Made by a program: the position numbers and the translations under genes. Source: CAYLLN01 sp964384375 (GTDB taxonomy: Bacteria; Planctomycetota; Planctomycetia; Pirellulales; Pirellulaceae). Taken from it: 64,000 bases of DNA. Position 1 is the stretch's first letter; the number at the start of each line of letters is the position of its first letter. The stretch is taken from positions 1-64,000 of the forward strand of contig CAYLLN010000005.1 in the NCBI GenBank assembly GCA_964384375.1. Reading direction: 5' to 3'. Below, one piece after another: positions 7,771 to 16,656 of the stretch. The notes under the pieces are model-generated. The model worked only from the letters and a program-made list of their open reading frames with translations, had not been told where the DNA came from and made no database searches.

Positions 7771-9807
7771 ATGCGCACGTCGTTCAAGACGAACCGATTG
7801 CACTCGCTTCCCGCCCGGCTGCTGCTCCTGGCGACGGCATCGGTGGCGATTGCGCTGGCGGTGGCCTTAGTCGGTTTTTTGTGGACCGATTTCACGCTGC
7901 TGCGCGAATCGAAGCGGCAGCAGCTGGAATCGCAGGCCGAAATCGTCGGGTTCAATGCTGCCGCGGCCCTGCTCATTGGCGATGCCGACGCCGGCCGGCA
8001 GCTCCTCGCGCCGCTCGCGTCGCAGATGGGAATTTCCGCGGCGGGGCTTTATACCGAGGACGGCCGTTTGCTTGCCGAATATACGCAACCGGGCGCGACG
8101 GCGCTCCCCAAGACGATGCCGGGCGAAACGGGCCACTCGGCCAATGCTAGTGGCGAATTGCTTTACAACCACGAGGTGCTTGAGCAAGGTCAAAAGGTCG
8201 GCAGTCTGCACCTGCGGGCGAACATGAGCGACCTGTGGATGCAGACTCGCCAGCACTTGATCGTCTCGGTGCTTCTCGTCGGCGTGTCGTTGGCAGTCGC
8301 CCTGCCGCTCGCGTGGTGGTTGGCCAAAGCGATCTCGCGGCCCATTCTGGACCTCGCCCGCACGGCCGATGAAGTCACTCGCCGCGGTGATTTCAGCGTC
8401 CGCGTCGCCAGCCGTTCGCCGGGCGAGATTGGCGTGCTCTATCGAGCATTCAACGCGATGCTCGAACGAGTCGATGCGTCGGATCAGGCGCTCAAGGGCT
8501 CGCAGGACGAGCTGGAGCGGCGCGTCGTCCTGCGCACCTCGCAATTGCAAGAGCAGGTCCGCAAGCGCGAGCAGATGCAGCAGGATCTGGTCCGGGCCAA
8601 AGAAGCGGCCGAAGGGGCCAACCGGGCCAAAAGCGAATTCCTCGCCAACATGAGTCACGAGATTCGCACGCCGATGACGGCGATCCTCGGTTTCTCGGAG
8701 ACGCTGCTCACCGACGAGGTCGAACGCTCGGCCGACGACCGCTTCGCTCTGGAAACGATCCTTCGTAACGGGCAGCACTTGCTGACGATCATCAACGACA
8801 TCCTCGACCTCTCGAAGATCGAGGCGGGGAAGATGCAAATCGAGCAGATTGCTTGCTCGCCGGCTCAGATTGCCGAGGAAGTCGTCTCGCTGATGCGCGT
8901 CCGGGCCGAAGCGAAGGGGCTCGCCCTTTCACTCACCTATTCCAGCCGCATTCCGGCTCAGATCAACAGTGATCCGCTGCGCATCCGTCAGATACTGACG
9001 AACCTCGTGGGGAATGCGATCAAGTTCACGGAGCAAGGACAGGTGCGGCTGGAGTTGGCGATTGTCGGCGGGCCGGCCGGTGCGCCGCGAATCGCCTTTC
9101 GCGTGATCGATACGGGGATCGGGATCTCCCCTGAGCAGCTCGAACGCCTGTTTGTGGCCTTCGAGCAGGCCGAAAGCTCGATGAGCCGGCGTTACGGTGG
9201 CAGCGGTCTGGGGCTGACGATCAGCCGGCGGATGGCCCGCATGCTCGGCGGCGACATCGGCGTCACGAGCGACCTGGGACACGGCAGCTGCTTCGAACTC
9301 TGGCTGCCGGTCGAGAACCTGCAGAAGCTGGCCCTCCGCGACCATTCCCCTCGCGGCACTCTGGAACCGACGGAGCCCGCGTCCGTGCCTGTCGGTTCGC
9401 TCGCCGGCCTGCGGCTATTGTTGGCCGAAGACGGTCCCGATAACCAGTGGCTCCTGTCGCACCTGCTGACCAAAGCGGGAGCGGACGTTTCCGTCGTCGA
9501 GAACGGCCAGTTGCTCGTGGCGTCGGCACTGGCCGCTCGCGAGGACGGCCGCCCTTACGATCTGATTTTGACCGACATGCAGATGCCCGTGCTCGACGGC
9601 TACGCGGCGACAGCCCGTCTGCGCGATGCAGGTTTCACCTGCCCCATCATCGCGCTGACGGCTCACGCGATGGACGGCGATCGAGCCAAATGCCTCGCCG
9701 CCGGCTGCGACGACTACGCCACCAAGCCGATCCAGAAGGCGATGCTCATCGAGACGCTGCGGCGGCACTGGCAGAAGCGGGTGGTGCTCGCGAACGATCT
9801 GCAATGA
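7771..9807 (+). CDS. Hybrid sensor histidine kinase (CHASE8-like/HAMP/HisKA/HATPase/REC)
   Basis: A 678-residue inner-membrane kinase. Helix 1 (about 17-38) and helix 2 (about 162-184) enclose a periplasmic sensor of about 120 residues, CHASE8-like in size and in its N-terminal FTLLRESKRQQLESQAEI. HAMP (about 185-238) and a coiled coil lead to HisKA with phospho-acceptor H296 in FLANMSHEIRTP. The ATPase domain shows LVGNAIKFTEQG, DTGIGIS and GGSGLGLTISRRMA. A C-terminal receiver has its acceptor at D602 in LILTDMQMPVLDG and the conserved lysine in ATKPIQ. It is the last gene of the receptor/YfiR-like operon, so the signal probably comes from ligand binding or envelope state. No output regulator is encoded next to it. 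Confidence 0.95.
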   Translation: MRTSFKTNRLHSLPARLLLLATASVAIALAVALVGFLWTDFTLLRESKRQQLESQAEIVGFNAAAALLIGDADAGRQLLAPLASQMGISAAGLYTEDGRLLAEYTQPGATALPKTMPGETGHSANASGELLYNHEVLEQGQKVGSLHLRANMSDLWMQTRQHLIVSVLLVGVSLAVALPLAWWLAKAISRPILDLARTADEVTRRGDFSVRVASRSPGEIGVLYRAFNAMLERVDASDQALKGSQDELERRVVLRTSQLQEQVRKREQMQQDLVRAKEAAEGANRAKSEFLANMSHEIRTPMTAILGFSETLLTDEVERSADDRFALETILRNGQHLLTIINDILDLSKIEAGKMQIEQIACSPAQIAEEVVSLMRVRAEAKGLALSLTYSSRIPAQINSDPLRIRQILTNLVGNAIKFTEQGQVRLELAIVGGPAGAPRIAFRVIDTGIGISPEQLERLFVAFEQAESSMSRRYGGSGLGLTISRRMARMLGGDIGVTSDLGHGSCFELWLPVENLQKLALRDHSPRGTLEPTEPASVPVGSLAGLRLLLAEDGPDNQWLLSHLLTKAGADVSVVENGQLLVASALAAREDGRPYDLILTDMQMPVLDGYAATARLRDAGFTCPIIALTAHAMDGDRAKCLAAGCDDYATKPIQKAMLIETLRRHWQKRVVLANDLQ

Positions 9808-9830
9808 GCCAGCGGGAAGGGTGATGCTTA

Positions 9831-9893
9831 TTGGCAGGGCGACGCTCGTTGGGAGGGCGAGGCTCGTTGGGAGGGCAAGGCTCCCGCCGAGCC
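9831..9893. repeat. Three 18-bp tandem repeats plus inverted tail
   Basis: Units at 9831-9848, 9849-9866 and 9867-9884 share the pattern TTGGGAGGGCGAGGCTCG with a few changes, followed by CGCCGAGCC. The last unit plus tail recurs in reverse complement at about 59223-59250. It lies between the convergent kinase and membrane-protein genes. Confidence 0.7.
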
Positions 9894-9909
9894 ACGCTAC
9901 ATAAGCGGC

Positions 9910-10782
9910 TCAGCCGGAGCTTCGCTCTCCCATGTTTGGCCACACGAGTCGATAACCGGCGACGCGAACGACCGCACAGGCGCCGATCGTGAGAGCCCCT
10001 TGAATGCACGCCATCGCGATCAAGGCGACCTTGTGTTGTTCGGGCGGAAAGCCCGTGAGCGAGATCAGCCAACCGGCAAGCGGGCAAACCACGACTGCGG
10101 GAATCACGATCCCGTGCCAGCGATCCGCGGCAAGGGCGGTCGGTGCGCAGATCCACGGGATGCCGCCGAGGGCCAACGCAAACAAGGCGACGCCACCGAT
10201 CTCCCGCCAGGGAAACAGCAGACGACCAATGCCCAAAATGACCGCCACGAGTGTCGTGAGCGTGAGAATGCCAAAGATCGTGAACTGCCGCGAGCCAGCC
10301 ATGTTCAACGGTTCGCAGGATTTGACGATCCACACGCCGGCGAGACGAGCAATGCTCAGCGGTGCACCGACGATTACCGTGATCGCTAAGAGAATACTAA
10401 TCCACGCGGGCAAGTTTTCGTTGGTGCTCCGGGCGGCCAGGATTGCCGCGAAGAAGATGAGCGGAATCGCAACGAGCGAGCGCAAAAGCAAGGTGCCGCT
10501 TCCCCACACGACAAGCACGGCGGCCAATCCCACCTGAGCGAACACCAGCCCCATTGCGATCACCGCCGGAACGGCCGGCCAGTCGGCGCCACTGGAGCGA
10601 AGCACGACGAGCCAGACGAGGTTCTGCAAGAATATCGCTGCGGCCAGCAGGCGCAGCACGAGCCGCCGCTGGTCCACGGGGGAGCGAGCGTCAGCCGCCT
10701 CAGCCGCTGCGACCTTCTCCAGCATCGTCGTTGGCACATCACCGCTCACCGAGTTCTGACCTCCGACGTCCAACTTCCGCAC
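9910..10782 (-). CDS. Polytopic membrane protein, paralogue of its neighbour
   Basis: A 290-residue protein of unknown function with about eight predicted hydrophobic segments, beginning near LVLRLLAAAIFLQNLVWLVV. A charged N-terminal tail of about 45 residues precedes them, and the start could instead be the internal Met at 10725. It ends VRVAGYRLVWPNMG, like the ending RSVGYRLTVVPRG of the gene 12 bases upstream. Both proteins also share a central GIPWICA / WIPWMCF segment. This suggests an old tandem duplication. I recognise no transporter or enzyme signature. The two genes probably form an operon. Confidence 0.6.
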   Translation of the reverse strand: MRKLDVGGQNSVSGDVPTTMLEKVAAAEAADARSPVDQRRLVLRLLAAAIFLQNLVWLVVLRSSGADWPAVPAVIAMGLVFAQVGLAAVLVVWGSGTLLLRSLVAIPLIFFAAILAARSTNENLPAWISILLAITVIVGAPLSIARLAGVWIVKSCEPLNMAGSRQFTIFGILTLTTLVAVILGIGRLLFPWREIGGVALFALALGGIPWICAPTALAADRWHGIVIPAVVVCPLAGWLISLTGFPPEQHKVALIAMACIQGALTIGACAVVRVAGYRLVWPNMGERSSG

Positions 10783-10794
10783 CCCAATCCTACC

Positions 10795-11601
10795 TCATCC
10801 CGCAGGCGCGCCCCGCGGCACAACCGTCAATCGGTACCCCACGCTGCGGAGGGTAAAGAAGAGTGCAGCACAAACGACCGCTTGAGTTCCGGCAGTCAGC
10901 CCCATCGCCGGGCGGTTCAGCAGCGAGCCGAAGAAATAGGCAACGGTGGCCACAACGCCGAGCACGATCCACAGTCCGCCAAATGAGGCCAGCGGGTGCA
11001 GCGGCAGGCAAATCAGGGCAAAACACATCCATGGAATCCAAGCGAGCAGCATCCATTCGAGGATCACCCCTACACCGCTTGTCTTGCTAGTCGTGATCCA
11101 GCGAAGTGCCGCGAAGAAACACGCGGCGGCTGTCAGCAAGGCCAAGCTCCCTTCCAGCGAGAACTGCCACGGCTTACTCGCCGCACCCAGCGGAGCCGAC
11201 TTATGAACTAGCCGCACGCCAAACAGCCGCAAGAGTGCTCCCGGCACGGCCATGAGGCAAGCCAGGATAAACAATTCACCGCAGCCGGCATCCCAGCGGA
11301 TTGGCTTGGTCGCCCCTGCCGCCACGAGTGCTCCGCCGTAAGCCACGGCCGCAATCAAAATCAATCCCTGCCGCGCGAAGCCGACATTGCCGAGTGAGAA
11401 GTAGATGGCGGCGACGGCGACCTGTCCGCAAGCCAATGCGATCGCCAATGCACCAGGCACTTCCGGCGAACGCATCCCCGTTTGCAGCGTTGCACCGAGA
11501 GCCACTGCATCATGCGTCGCGACTGCGGCGACGATCGACACGGCCGCAATGAGCTGCACCGGTGGGCGGGCTTCCCAGATGTCGTCGTTCGACTGCGACA
11601 T
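10795..11601 (-). CDS. Polytopic membrane protein, paralogue of its neighbour
   Basis: A 268-residue membrane protein with about eight hydrophobic segments, starting after a short polar N-terminus (MSQSNDDIWEARPPVQLIAA). The final RSVGYRLTVVPRG and the internal LLAWIPWMCFALICLPLH resemble parts of the downstream neighbour, so the pair looks duplicated. No catalytic or ligand-binding motif is recognisable. A long inverted repeat separates it from the DUF1501 gene upstream. Confidence 0.6.
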   Translation of the reverse strand: MSQSNDDIWEARPPVQLIAAVSIVAAVATHDAVALGATLQTGMRSPEVPGALAIALACGQVAVAAIYFSLGNVGFARQGLILIAAVAYGGALVAAGATKPIRWDAGCGELFILACLMAVPGALLRLFGVRLVHKSAPLGAASKPWQFSLEGSLALLTAAACFFAALRWITTSKTSGVGVILEWMLLAWIPWMCFALICLPLHPLASFGGLWIVLGVVATVAYFFGSLLNRPAMGLTAGTQAVVCAALFFTLRSVGYRLTVVPRGAPAG

Positions 11602-11616
11602 CAGCGCAGCGTATCA

Positions 11617-11709
11617 GGGCCAGGGGCTCGGGGTTAGGGGCTCGGGACTAAGGAAGGTTTCTCAAAGCAAACGCGGGCACTGAATCCCGAAACCCGAGCC
11701 CCGAATCCC
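11617..11709. repeat. GGGGCTCGGG-type inverted repeat
   Basis: The arm at 11617-11650 contains two copies of GGGGCTCGGG. The opposite arm at 11682-11709 contains the complement with GAATCCCGAAACCCGAGCC. Together they can form an imperfect long hairpin between the DUF1501 stop codon and the start of the next minus-strand gene, possibly ending or attenuating transcription. A similar CCTGAACCCCGAACCCTG-type string occurs at 59263-59288. Confidence 0.6.
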
Positions 11710-11714
11710 TTTCT

Positions 11715-13121
11715 CTAAAACAGTTCCCGGATCGGCTCGCCAAACGGCAGCGCTCGCATCGGCCGGCCTGCTTCGTTCAGATAGTGCTTGCTCACATCGA
11801 CCCCCAGATGGTCGTAAATCGTGGCGAGCACGTCCTGCGGCGGCTTCGGGTTATCCTTGGGAAACGCCCCCTTGCTGTCGGACGAGCCGACGACGCTGCC
11901 GCCGCGCACCTTTCCGCCCGCCAGGGCCGCGCTGAAGACGTTGGGGTAGTGATCGCGGCCGGCATCGTTGTTCACGCGTGGCGTGCGGCCGAATTCCCCC
12001 CAGGCGACGACGAGCGTTCGCTCCATCAGGCCACGCTCCGTGAGATCCTCGATGAGAGCCGAGTAAGCCTGATCGAATCGGGGCAGAAAACCTCGCCGGA
12101 GCGAATCGAACCCCAGCACGTGCGTGTCCCACCACCGGAGATCAACCGTCACCAGGCGCACGCCCGCCTCGACGAGTCGCCGCGCGAGCAGAATCCGCTG
12201 GCTCCAGGCCGGCGCGCCGCAGCGGTTGGCTGCACCCGGATCGAATGCCGGAGAAAACCCGTAGCGTTCACGCAGGGCTTGCGGCTCGGCATCGAGGTCG
12301 AATGCTTTCTGTGCGGCGGGCGAACTGAGCATCTCCCAAGCCTTCTGGCCGAACTGGTCGAGCCCCTCCATCTTGCCGCTTGCATCGACGGCTGAGCGGA
12401 GCTTGTCGAGTCCCGAAAGTAGTTCGCGCCGATCTCCCAGCCGATCAACCGAGAGGCCGCCGTCGAGCTGAAAGTTCTGTACCTTGAACGGGCCGGCATT
12501 GGCCGGATCGCTGCCCGTCTCAAACGGTTTGTGCGACACGCCCAGGTAGCCGCTCCCTGTGCCGGGAACCATCCGCGGGATCATCACATACGCCGGCAGT
12601 TCGGGGCTGAGCCGGCCGAGTTGCTCGCTGACAATCGAGCCGCAACTGGGGGAGACATTTTCGTCCGGATTGCGGCCGGGCCCATATCCGGTGAAGCACA
12701 TCTGATCGCCGGTCGAGTGCCCGGCATCTTCGTGCGTCAGGCTCCGGACGATCGACCAGCGATCCATCACCGACGCACACTTGGGGAGCATGTCGGTCAG
12801 TTGTATGCCCGACACGCACGTATTCATCGTGCCAAATTCGCCGCGGAATTCGGCCGGGGCGTCGGGCTTCGGGTCCCACATGTCGATGTGGCTCGGCCCT
12901 CCCCGCATCCAGAGCAAGATAACACTATTAACCCGCTTATCACCGCTGGCCCGCGCAGCAGAACTGCTCCCCGTAGCCGCGACCGCGTCGCTGCGCAGCA
13001 ATTCGGTAAGCGACAATCCAGCCGCACCCAGCACGCCCGCTTTCACAAAGCCGCGGCGACTGGCCCGCGATTGCTCGCGAAACGCTCGGCAGGTGCGCGT
13101 AAGGCTTAGGGGATCGGACAT
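11715..13121 (-). CDS. DUF1501 domain protein with Tat signal
   Basis: A 468-residue protein of the DUF1501 family, which is greatly expanded in planctomycetes and belongs to the alkaline phosphatase/sulfatase-like superfamily. The N-terminus carries a twin-arginine signal (SRRGFVKAGVLGAAGLSL). The start of the mature domain is VNSVILLWMRGGPSHIDMWDPKPD. Later landmarks are LTHEDAGHSTGDQM, LGVSHKPFE, TVDLRWWDTH, VAWGEFGRTPRVN and GRDHYPNVFSAALAGG. These proteins usually sit beside DUF1549/DUF1553 cytochrome-like genes, and no such partner is present here. The substrate is unknown. It is probably exported folded. Confidence 0.93.
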   Translation of the reverse strand: MSDPLSLTRTCRAFREQSRASRRGFVKAGVLGAAGLSLTELLRSDAVAATGSSSAARASGDKRVNSVILLWMRGGPSHIDMWDPKPDAPAEFRGEFGTMNTCVSGIQLTDMLPKCASVMDRWSIVRSLTHEDAGHSTGDQMCFTGYGPGRNPDENVSPSCGSIVSEQLGRLSPELPAYVMIPRMVPGTGSGYLGVSHKPFETGSDPANAGPFKVQNFQLDGGLSVDRLGDRRELLSGLDKLRSAVDASGKMEGLDQFGQKAWEMLSSPAAQKAFDLDAEPQALRERYGFSPAFDPGAANRCGAPAWSQRILLARRLVEAGVRLVTVDLRWWDTHVLGFDSLRRGFLPRFDQAYSALIEDLTERGLMERTLVVAWGEFGRTPRVNNDAGRDHYPNVFSAALAGGKVRGGSVVGSSDSKGAFPKDNPKPPQDVLATIYDHLGVDVSKHYLNEAGRPMRALPFGEPIRELF

Positions 13122-13310
13122 GGTGCGTTCTCATAGCCGGCAGCTTCAATCCATCAGCCTTGCTTTATACATCGGCTGTAAGTTGCTCAGCAAGCAGAAA
13201 ACGGAGCCCGCCTTCCTGGCTGCAACGGTGACAAGCCAATGGCTGCCGGCTTGCAGTGCTCCGCCGGGTGTTTCTAGGTTCGCTTGGACCCGCCGGATAC
13301 AATCAGAGGC

Positions 13311-13523
13311 ATGGAGCCGAACCATCGGAAACACATGGCGATGCTGCTCCGTGGCATCGAGGCGGCTACATTTACCGTCTCGGGAGCGACCATCGGCGAA
13401 CTCTTTGGTCACTATCCCGACTCGGCGCTTTGGGGCGGGCTTTTTGGTGCTGGGTTATATTTTGCGTACCGCGGCGTGATGATCACTTGCGGCGGTATCA
13501 TTTCGCTGCTCAAGACGAAGTAA
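13311..13523 (+). CDS. Small glycine-rich hydrophobic protein
   Basis: About 70 residues from the ATG at 13311, although an in-frame TTG at 13284 and an ATG at 13332 are also possible. The segment ATFTVSGATIGELFGHYPDSALWGGLFGAGLYFAYRGVMITCGG reads as one or two membrane-inserting stretches, and the protein ends LLKTK. It stops 4 bases before the next small membrane ORF. I do not recognise a family. It is kept because the codon use looks coding and the spacing to the next gene is tight. Confidence 0.45.
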   Translation: MEPNHRKHMAMLLRGIEAATFTVSGATIGELFGHYPDSALWGGLFGAGLYFAYRGVMITCGGIISLLKTK

Positions 13524-13527
13524 CCTC

Positions 13528-13728
13528 ATGCGTTTCCGCCTCCGCACGCTGTTGATTCTGCTGACTGTCGGGCCGGCGATTCTGGCCCCGTTCGGAGCTT
13601 GGGGCTGGCGTGAGTATCAGGCGTATCGCTCGCGGCAGCGGTGGATTGAGATGGCTTCGCCGGCTCTAGACCGGAGCGACTTCATCAAGAGCATGCTCTG
13701 CCCAAGTCACCCGCCGGATTCAAATTAG
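13528..13728 (+). CDS. Short RFRLRTLL-type membrane protein
   Basis: A 66-residue protein starting MRFRLRTLLILLTVGPAILA, followed by GWREYQAYRSRQ. Basic residues, an RTLL segment, one transmembrane helix and a short charged stretch form a recurring N-terminal module in planctomycete proteins. Here the protein stops soon after, so it may be a truncated relative of longer members. A similar short protein is at 37932-38078. It lies 4 bases after the preceding small ORF. Confidence 0.5.
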   Translation: MRFRLRTLLILLTVGPAILAPFGAWGWREYQAYRSRQRWIEMASPALDRSDFIKSMLCPSHPPDSN

Positions 13729-13786
13729 GACGCTCCCTCACTGGCCATTTCATGTCCGTCCCGCCCAGACGATACAATGCATCGTC

Positions 13787-14332
13787 ATGACCGCCGCCGC
13801 CAATCCATCGCCGCAGCCGCAAGTGACCGGCCAGCTCAGTCCCGGCTGGATCGTGTTCATCCTCTCGGTCGTCTTCGGCTCGCTCGGACTCTGGAGTGCG
13901 TGTGCCGGCGTGGCCTACTTTGCCCTGCACGGCACGCCGACGGTTTGGAACCCGGTCCCTCCCGGCACGAATGTTTTCGGAACGACGCAAAGCCCAATGG
14001 ATTGGTGGACTTCGCGAGTGCTTTCTCAGGTCTATACGGTGGCCCTCGACCAGGTTGTGGCCGACGAGGACGTGATCGAGCTTCTCGGCGAGCCGATTGA
14101 GGTCGATTACGCTGCCGAGGAACTGTTCATCCGGAAAGGAACCGGCAACCTGAATCCGAGCGAAGAGGCGATCGCTTTCGACATCAAGGGTTCCAAGCAA
14201 TCGGCCACTGTCACCGTTCTGGCTGCCACGCCCGAGCAGCAACTCCGCATCCGCGAGATTCGCGTCACCGCCGAAGACGGCCAGACGATCTTCGTCGATC
14301 CACCCGAGAACGAGCAGATCACGATTCGCTGA
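13787..14332 (+). CDS. Coa1-like membrane-anchored protein
   Basis: A 181-residue protein with one N-terminal membrane helix (about residues 20-46, PGWIVFILSVVFGSLGLWSA) and a soluble C-terminal domain. That domain contains ALDQVVADEDVIELLGEPIEVD, resembling the cytochrome oxidase assembly factor Coa1 fold (helix, then LGEPI-type turn, then a beta-sheet with QSATVTVLA). It ends in alternating strands IREIRVTAEDGQTIFV. No oxidase subunits are nearby, so a role in respiration is not supported by context. A generic membrane-bound Coa1-fold protein is the safer call. Confidence 0.6.
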   Translation: MTAAANPSPQPQVTGQLSPGWIVFILSVVFGSLGLWSACAGVAYFALHGTPTVWNPVPPGTNVFGTTQSPMDWWTSRVLSQVYTVALDQVVADEDVIELLGEPIEVDYAAEELFIRKGTGNLNPSEEAIAFDIKGSKQSATVTVLAATPEQQLRIREIRVTAEDGQTIFVDPPENEQITIR

Positions 14333-14365
14333 TCGGGCCCTTCGCGAGATCGTTCCTCCCGCTCG

Positions 14366-15460
14366 TCAGGCGGCCTTGCGGCGCGGTTTGACGCGCGGCG
14401 GCAATTCTTCGCGTGCTCCCTGCGTGGGAAAGCGGAGCGAAACGACCTCTTCGGTCCCGTTCGCTTCGGCGTTTGCGACCTCTTTCATGGGACGCCGGAA
14501 GCGCGCCGTCACGTCACCGGCTGCGTAGCTCGCGTAATAAGCGGTGGCAATGAACGCTGCAATCGGAAGTTCCATAAGGCTCAATCCAACTCGCTTTCGC
14601 TGAGAAACCAGGTTGAGCATGGCCCGCGTCCACTTCCGCCCCGCGCGCACAAGCGACCGCGGCAGGAAGACCTTCCAGCCGCCGAATCGGCGACGCGCCG
14701 CATAGTAGTCGTCGCTCCCTTGAGCAAAGCCGCGTGCCAGATAAGCCTGAGCCCCGAGTGGCGGCGGATGATCGACAAGCGCCTCCGTTTGTTCGTAAAC
14801 CTCGATTCCCGCGGCTCGCAGGTTGAGCATGAGCTCATAGCCCGGCCCACGAACCTGCTGCGGTCGCGAAGGATACGGATAACTGAGAATCACCTCCCGG
14901 CGGAACGCGGCCCCATTGGCGTGAAACTTCTTCGCGGGAACCAGACCGCTCTCCTCAGCCGGCAGCGAGAAGAGCCAGGTCAGGGCCACCGTCTTCGCAT
15001 AAAGCGAGTCCGGCTTTACGAATGCCCGGCTGGCGACGGCGTGGACCGCGGGATCGGCGAATGATTCGAGCAAGCTGGCCAGCCAGTTCGGCTGCGGGAT
15101 AACGTCGCTGTCGAGATAGACGATCAAATCGCCGCGCGATTCGCAGGCGCCGTGATTCTTCATCTCGAAGTATTCCAGACCGGGGGCCGGCACGATCTGC
15201 AGGTCGATGTTTGGAGTCTCCCCCAGGCCCGACGAAACGGCGGTCTCCACGTCGGCTGCTGCGGTGTCTTGCGAGTCGAAGAGGACGAGCACTTCGACCG
15301 GCATCGCCAGCGGGATCGGCAAACGTCCGCGACGATAAGCACCAGCCAGTTGGTCAATCTGCTCCGCGAGTGCCGCCAGCACTTGCACGACGCGTCCAGC
15401 CGCCGATCCGGCGACGTTCTCCCACTCAATAACAACGGAGACTCGCTGACGAGAATTCAT
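14366..15460 (-). CDS. Family 2 glycosyltransferase
   Basis: A 364-residue protein from the internal ATG at 15460. A longer in-frame start at 15541 adds 27 unconvincing residues. VSVVIEWENVAG opens the Rossmann-like half. GACESRGDLIVYLDSDVIPQPNW gives the DSD metal/nucleotide-sugar motif, and HANGAAFRREV and GPGYELMLNLRAAG mark the acceptor half. One or two C-terminal hydrophobic segments (LMELPIAAFIATAYYASYA) may anchor it to the membrane, before a very basic tail. The product is unknown, but polysaccharide or lipid-linked sugar synthesis is likely. It is divergent from the phosphoesterase/glycosyltransferase operon. Confidence 0.85.
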   Translation of the reverse strand: MNSRQRVSVVIEWENVAGSAAGRVVQVLAALAEQIDQLAGAYRRGRLPIPLAMPVEVLVLFDSQDTAAADVETAVSSGLGETPNIDLQIVPAPGLEYFEMKNHGACESRGDLIVYLDSDVIPQPNWLASLLESFADPAVHAVASRAFVKPDSLYAKTVALTWLFSLPAEESGLVPAKKFHANGAAFRREVILSYPYPSRPQQVRGPGYELMLNLRAAGIEVYEQTEALVDHPPPLGAQAYLARGFAQGSDDYYAARRRFGGWKVFLPRSLVRAGRKWTRAMLNLVSQRKRVGLSLMELPIAAFIATAYYASYAAGDVTARFRRPMKEVANAEANGTEEVVSLRFPTQGAREELPPRVKPRRKAA

Positions 15461-15576
15461 GCCAGAGCTGGGGTAGAGATGACGGAACGGGATCGCCGTG
15501 GTGGGTAGCCGGCGATGAGCGACCGGCGATTGATACGTCAATGATCGGCCAGGGTCAAAGTCAAAATTTGTCAGTC

Positions 15577-15597
15577 GCTAGCGTCCCGTCCGCTAGC
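15577..15597. repeat. GCTAGCG palindrome in divergent intergenic region
   Basis: GCTAGCG (15577-15583) and CGCTAGC (15591-15597) form a 7-bp inverted repeat separated by 7 bases. Related GCTAGCGG or GCTAGCAC words occur at 4770, 4810, 25025 and 25100. It lies between divergent genes (15461-15753), and no clear promoter is visible there. Confidence 0.4.
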
Positions 15598-15753
15598 ACC
15601 CCGACTTCGCGGGCATTTCACACATCTTTCATGGTTACTAAGCGCGAATTTGTCAGATTCTCTTAAGGAGTGCGTGATAAATCGGCATCCGGTCCGCTCG
15701 CGCGGAAACGACTTCCCTGCGGCGGCCCGCACCTCAACTTTGCGAGGGCTGCC

Positions 15754-16656
15754 ATGTTCATTCGCCACGGAGGGCCCGCCAACGATCGTTCGCCGCGCCA
15801 CAGTGCCAATAGGCCAACTGCCTATCGCCATCGTGCCGGCAAACGCCGGGTCCGCACCGTCTTTCTGAGCGATACGCATCTCGGCTGCCGCTATTCGCAA
15901 GCCGAGCCGCTCCTCGATTTCCTCGCCCAAATCGAGCCGGATTACCTGTACCTCGTCGGCGACATCATCGACGGCTGGCGGCTGGCGAAGAGCTGGCACT
16001 GGCGGCCTGCGTTCAGCCGAGTGCTGGGCCGGCTGATCGCCCTGGGGCAGAGCGGCACGCAAGTCCGCTATACGCCGGGCAATCACGACGCGTTCCTCCG
16101 CGAGTTCTTGTATGACTTCGGCTTCCTCGAAATCGCCGACGAGTTCGTGCATTACACGGCCGATGAGCGGCGGCTGCTCGTTTTGCACGGCGACCGATTC
16201 GACACGGTCGAGATTCGGGCACAGTGGCTCTCGGTCGTCGGCGCGGCGGCTTACGACACGCTGATGTGGACAAACTGCCAGGTGAATCGCCTCCGGTGGC
16301 TCGCCGGTTACGAGCCGTGCCAGTTCAGCGGCTGGTTGAAGCGGCGTGTGAAGCGTGCGGTGCGATTCGTCAGCCACTTTGAGGAGCGACTCGCACGGCA
16401 CGGCCGCGAGATGCACTGCGACGGCGTCGTTTGCGGGCACGTGCATACGCCGCAAGTCGCGAGCTACGAAGGCCTGTCGTACTTCAACACGGGTGACTGG
16501 GTCGAAAACAGGACGGCTCTCGTCGAATGGAACAATGGCTCCCTAGAGTTGCTGCATCTGCCGGCGACGGGCGACGAGGCGTGTGCGGTGCCCGGTCTGG
16601 AGTCATTGGCAGATCAAGAAGGGACTTCTGAATACGAATTACTGGTGGGTGCCTGA
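15754..16656 (+). CDS. LpxH-like metallophosphoesterase
   Basis: A 300-residue calcineurin-fold phosphoesterase. The ATG at 15754 is chosen because the conserved domain begins near RVRTVFLSDTHLG. The dimetal site is seen in SDTHLG, LVGDIIDGW, YTPGNHD, LLVLHGDRFD and VCGHVHTP. It ends with FNTGDWVENRTALVEW, typical of the UDP-2,3-diacylglucosamine diphosphatase branch. A role in lipid A or a related glycolipid is plausible since planctomycetes make lipopolysaccharide-like lipids, but many members of this branch have other substrates. Its TGA overlaps the ATG of the next glycosyltransferase (TGATG), so translation is coupled and a shared pathway is likely. Confidence 0.85.
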   Translation: MFIRHGGPANDRSPRHSANRPTAYRHRAGKRRVRTVFLSDTHLGCRYSQAEPLLDFLAQIEPDYLYLVGDIIDGWRLAKSWHWRPAFSRVLGRLIALGQSGTQVRYTPGNHDAFLREFLYDFGFLEIADEFVHYTADERRLLVLHGDRFDTVEIRAQWLSVVGAAAYDTLMWTNCQVNRLRWLAGYEPCQFSGWLKRRVKRAVRFVSHFEERLARHGREMHCDGVVCGHVHTPQVASYEGLSYFNTGDWVENRTALVEWNNGSLELLHLPATGDEACAVPGLESLADQEGTSEYELLVGA

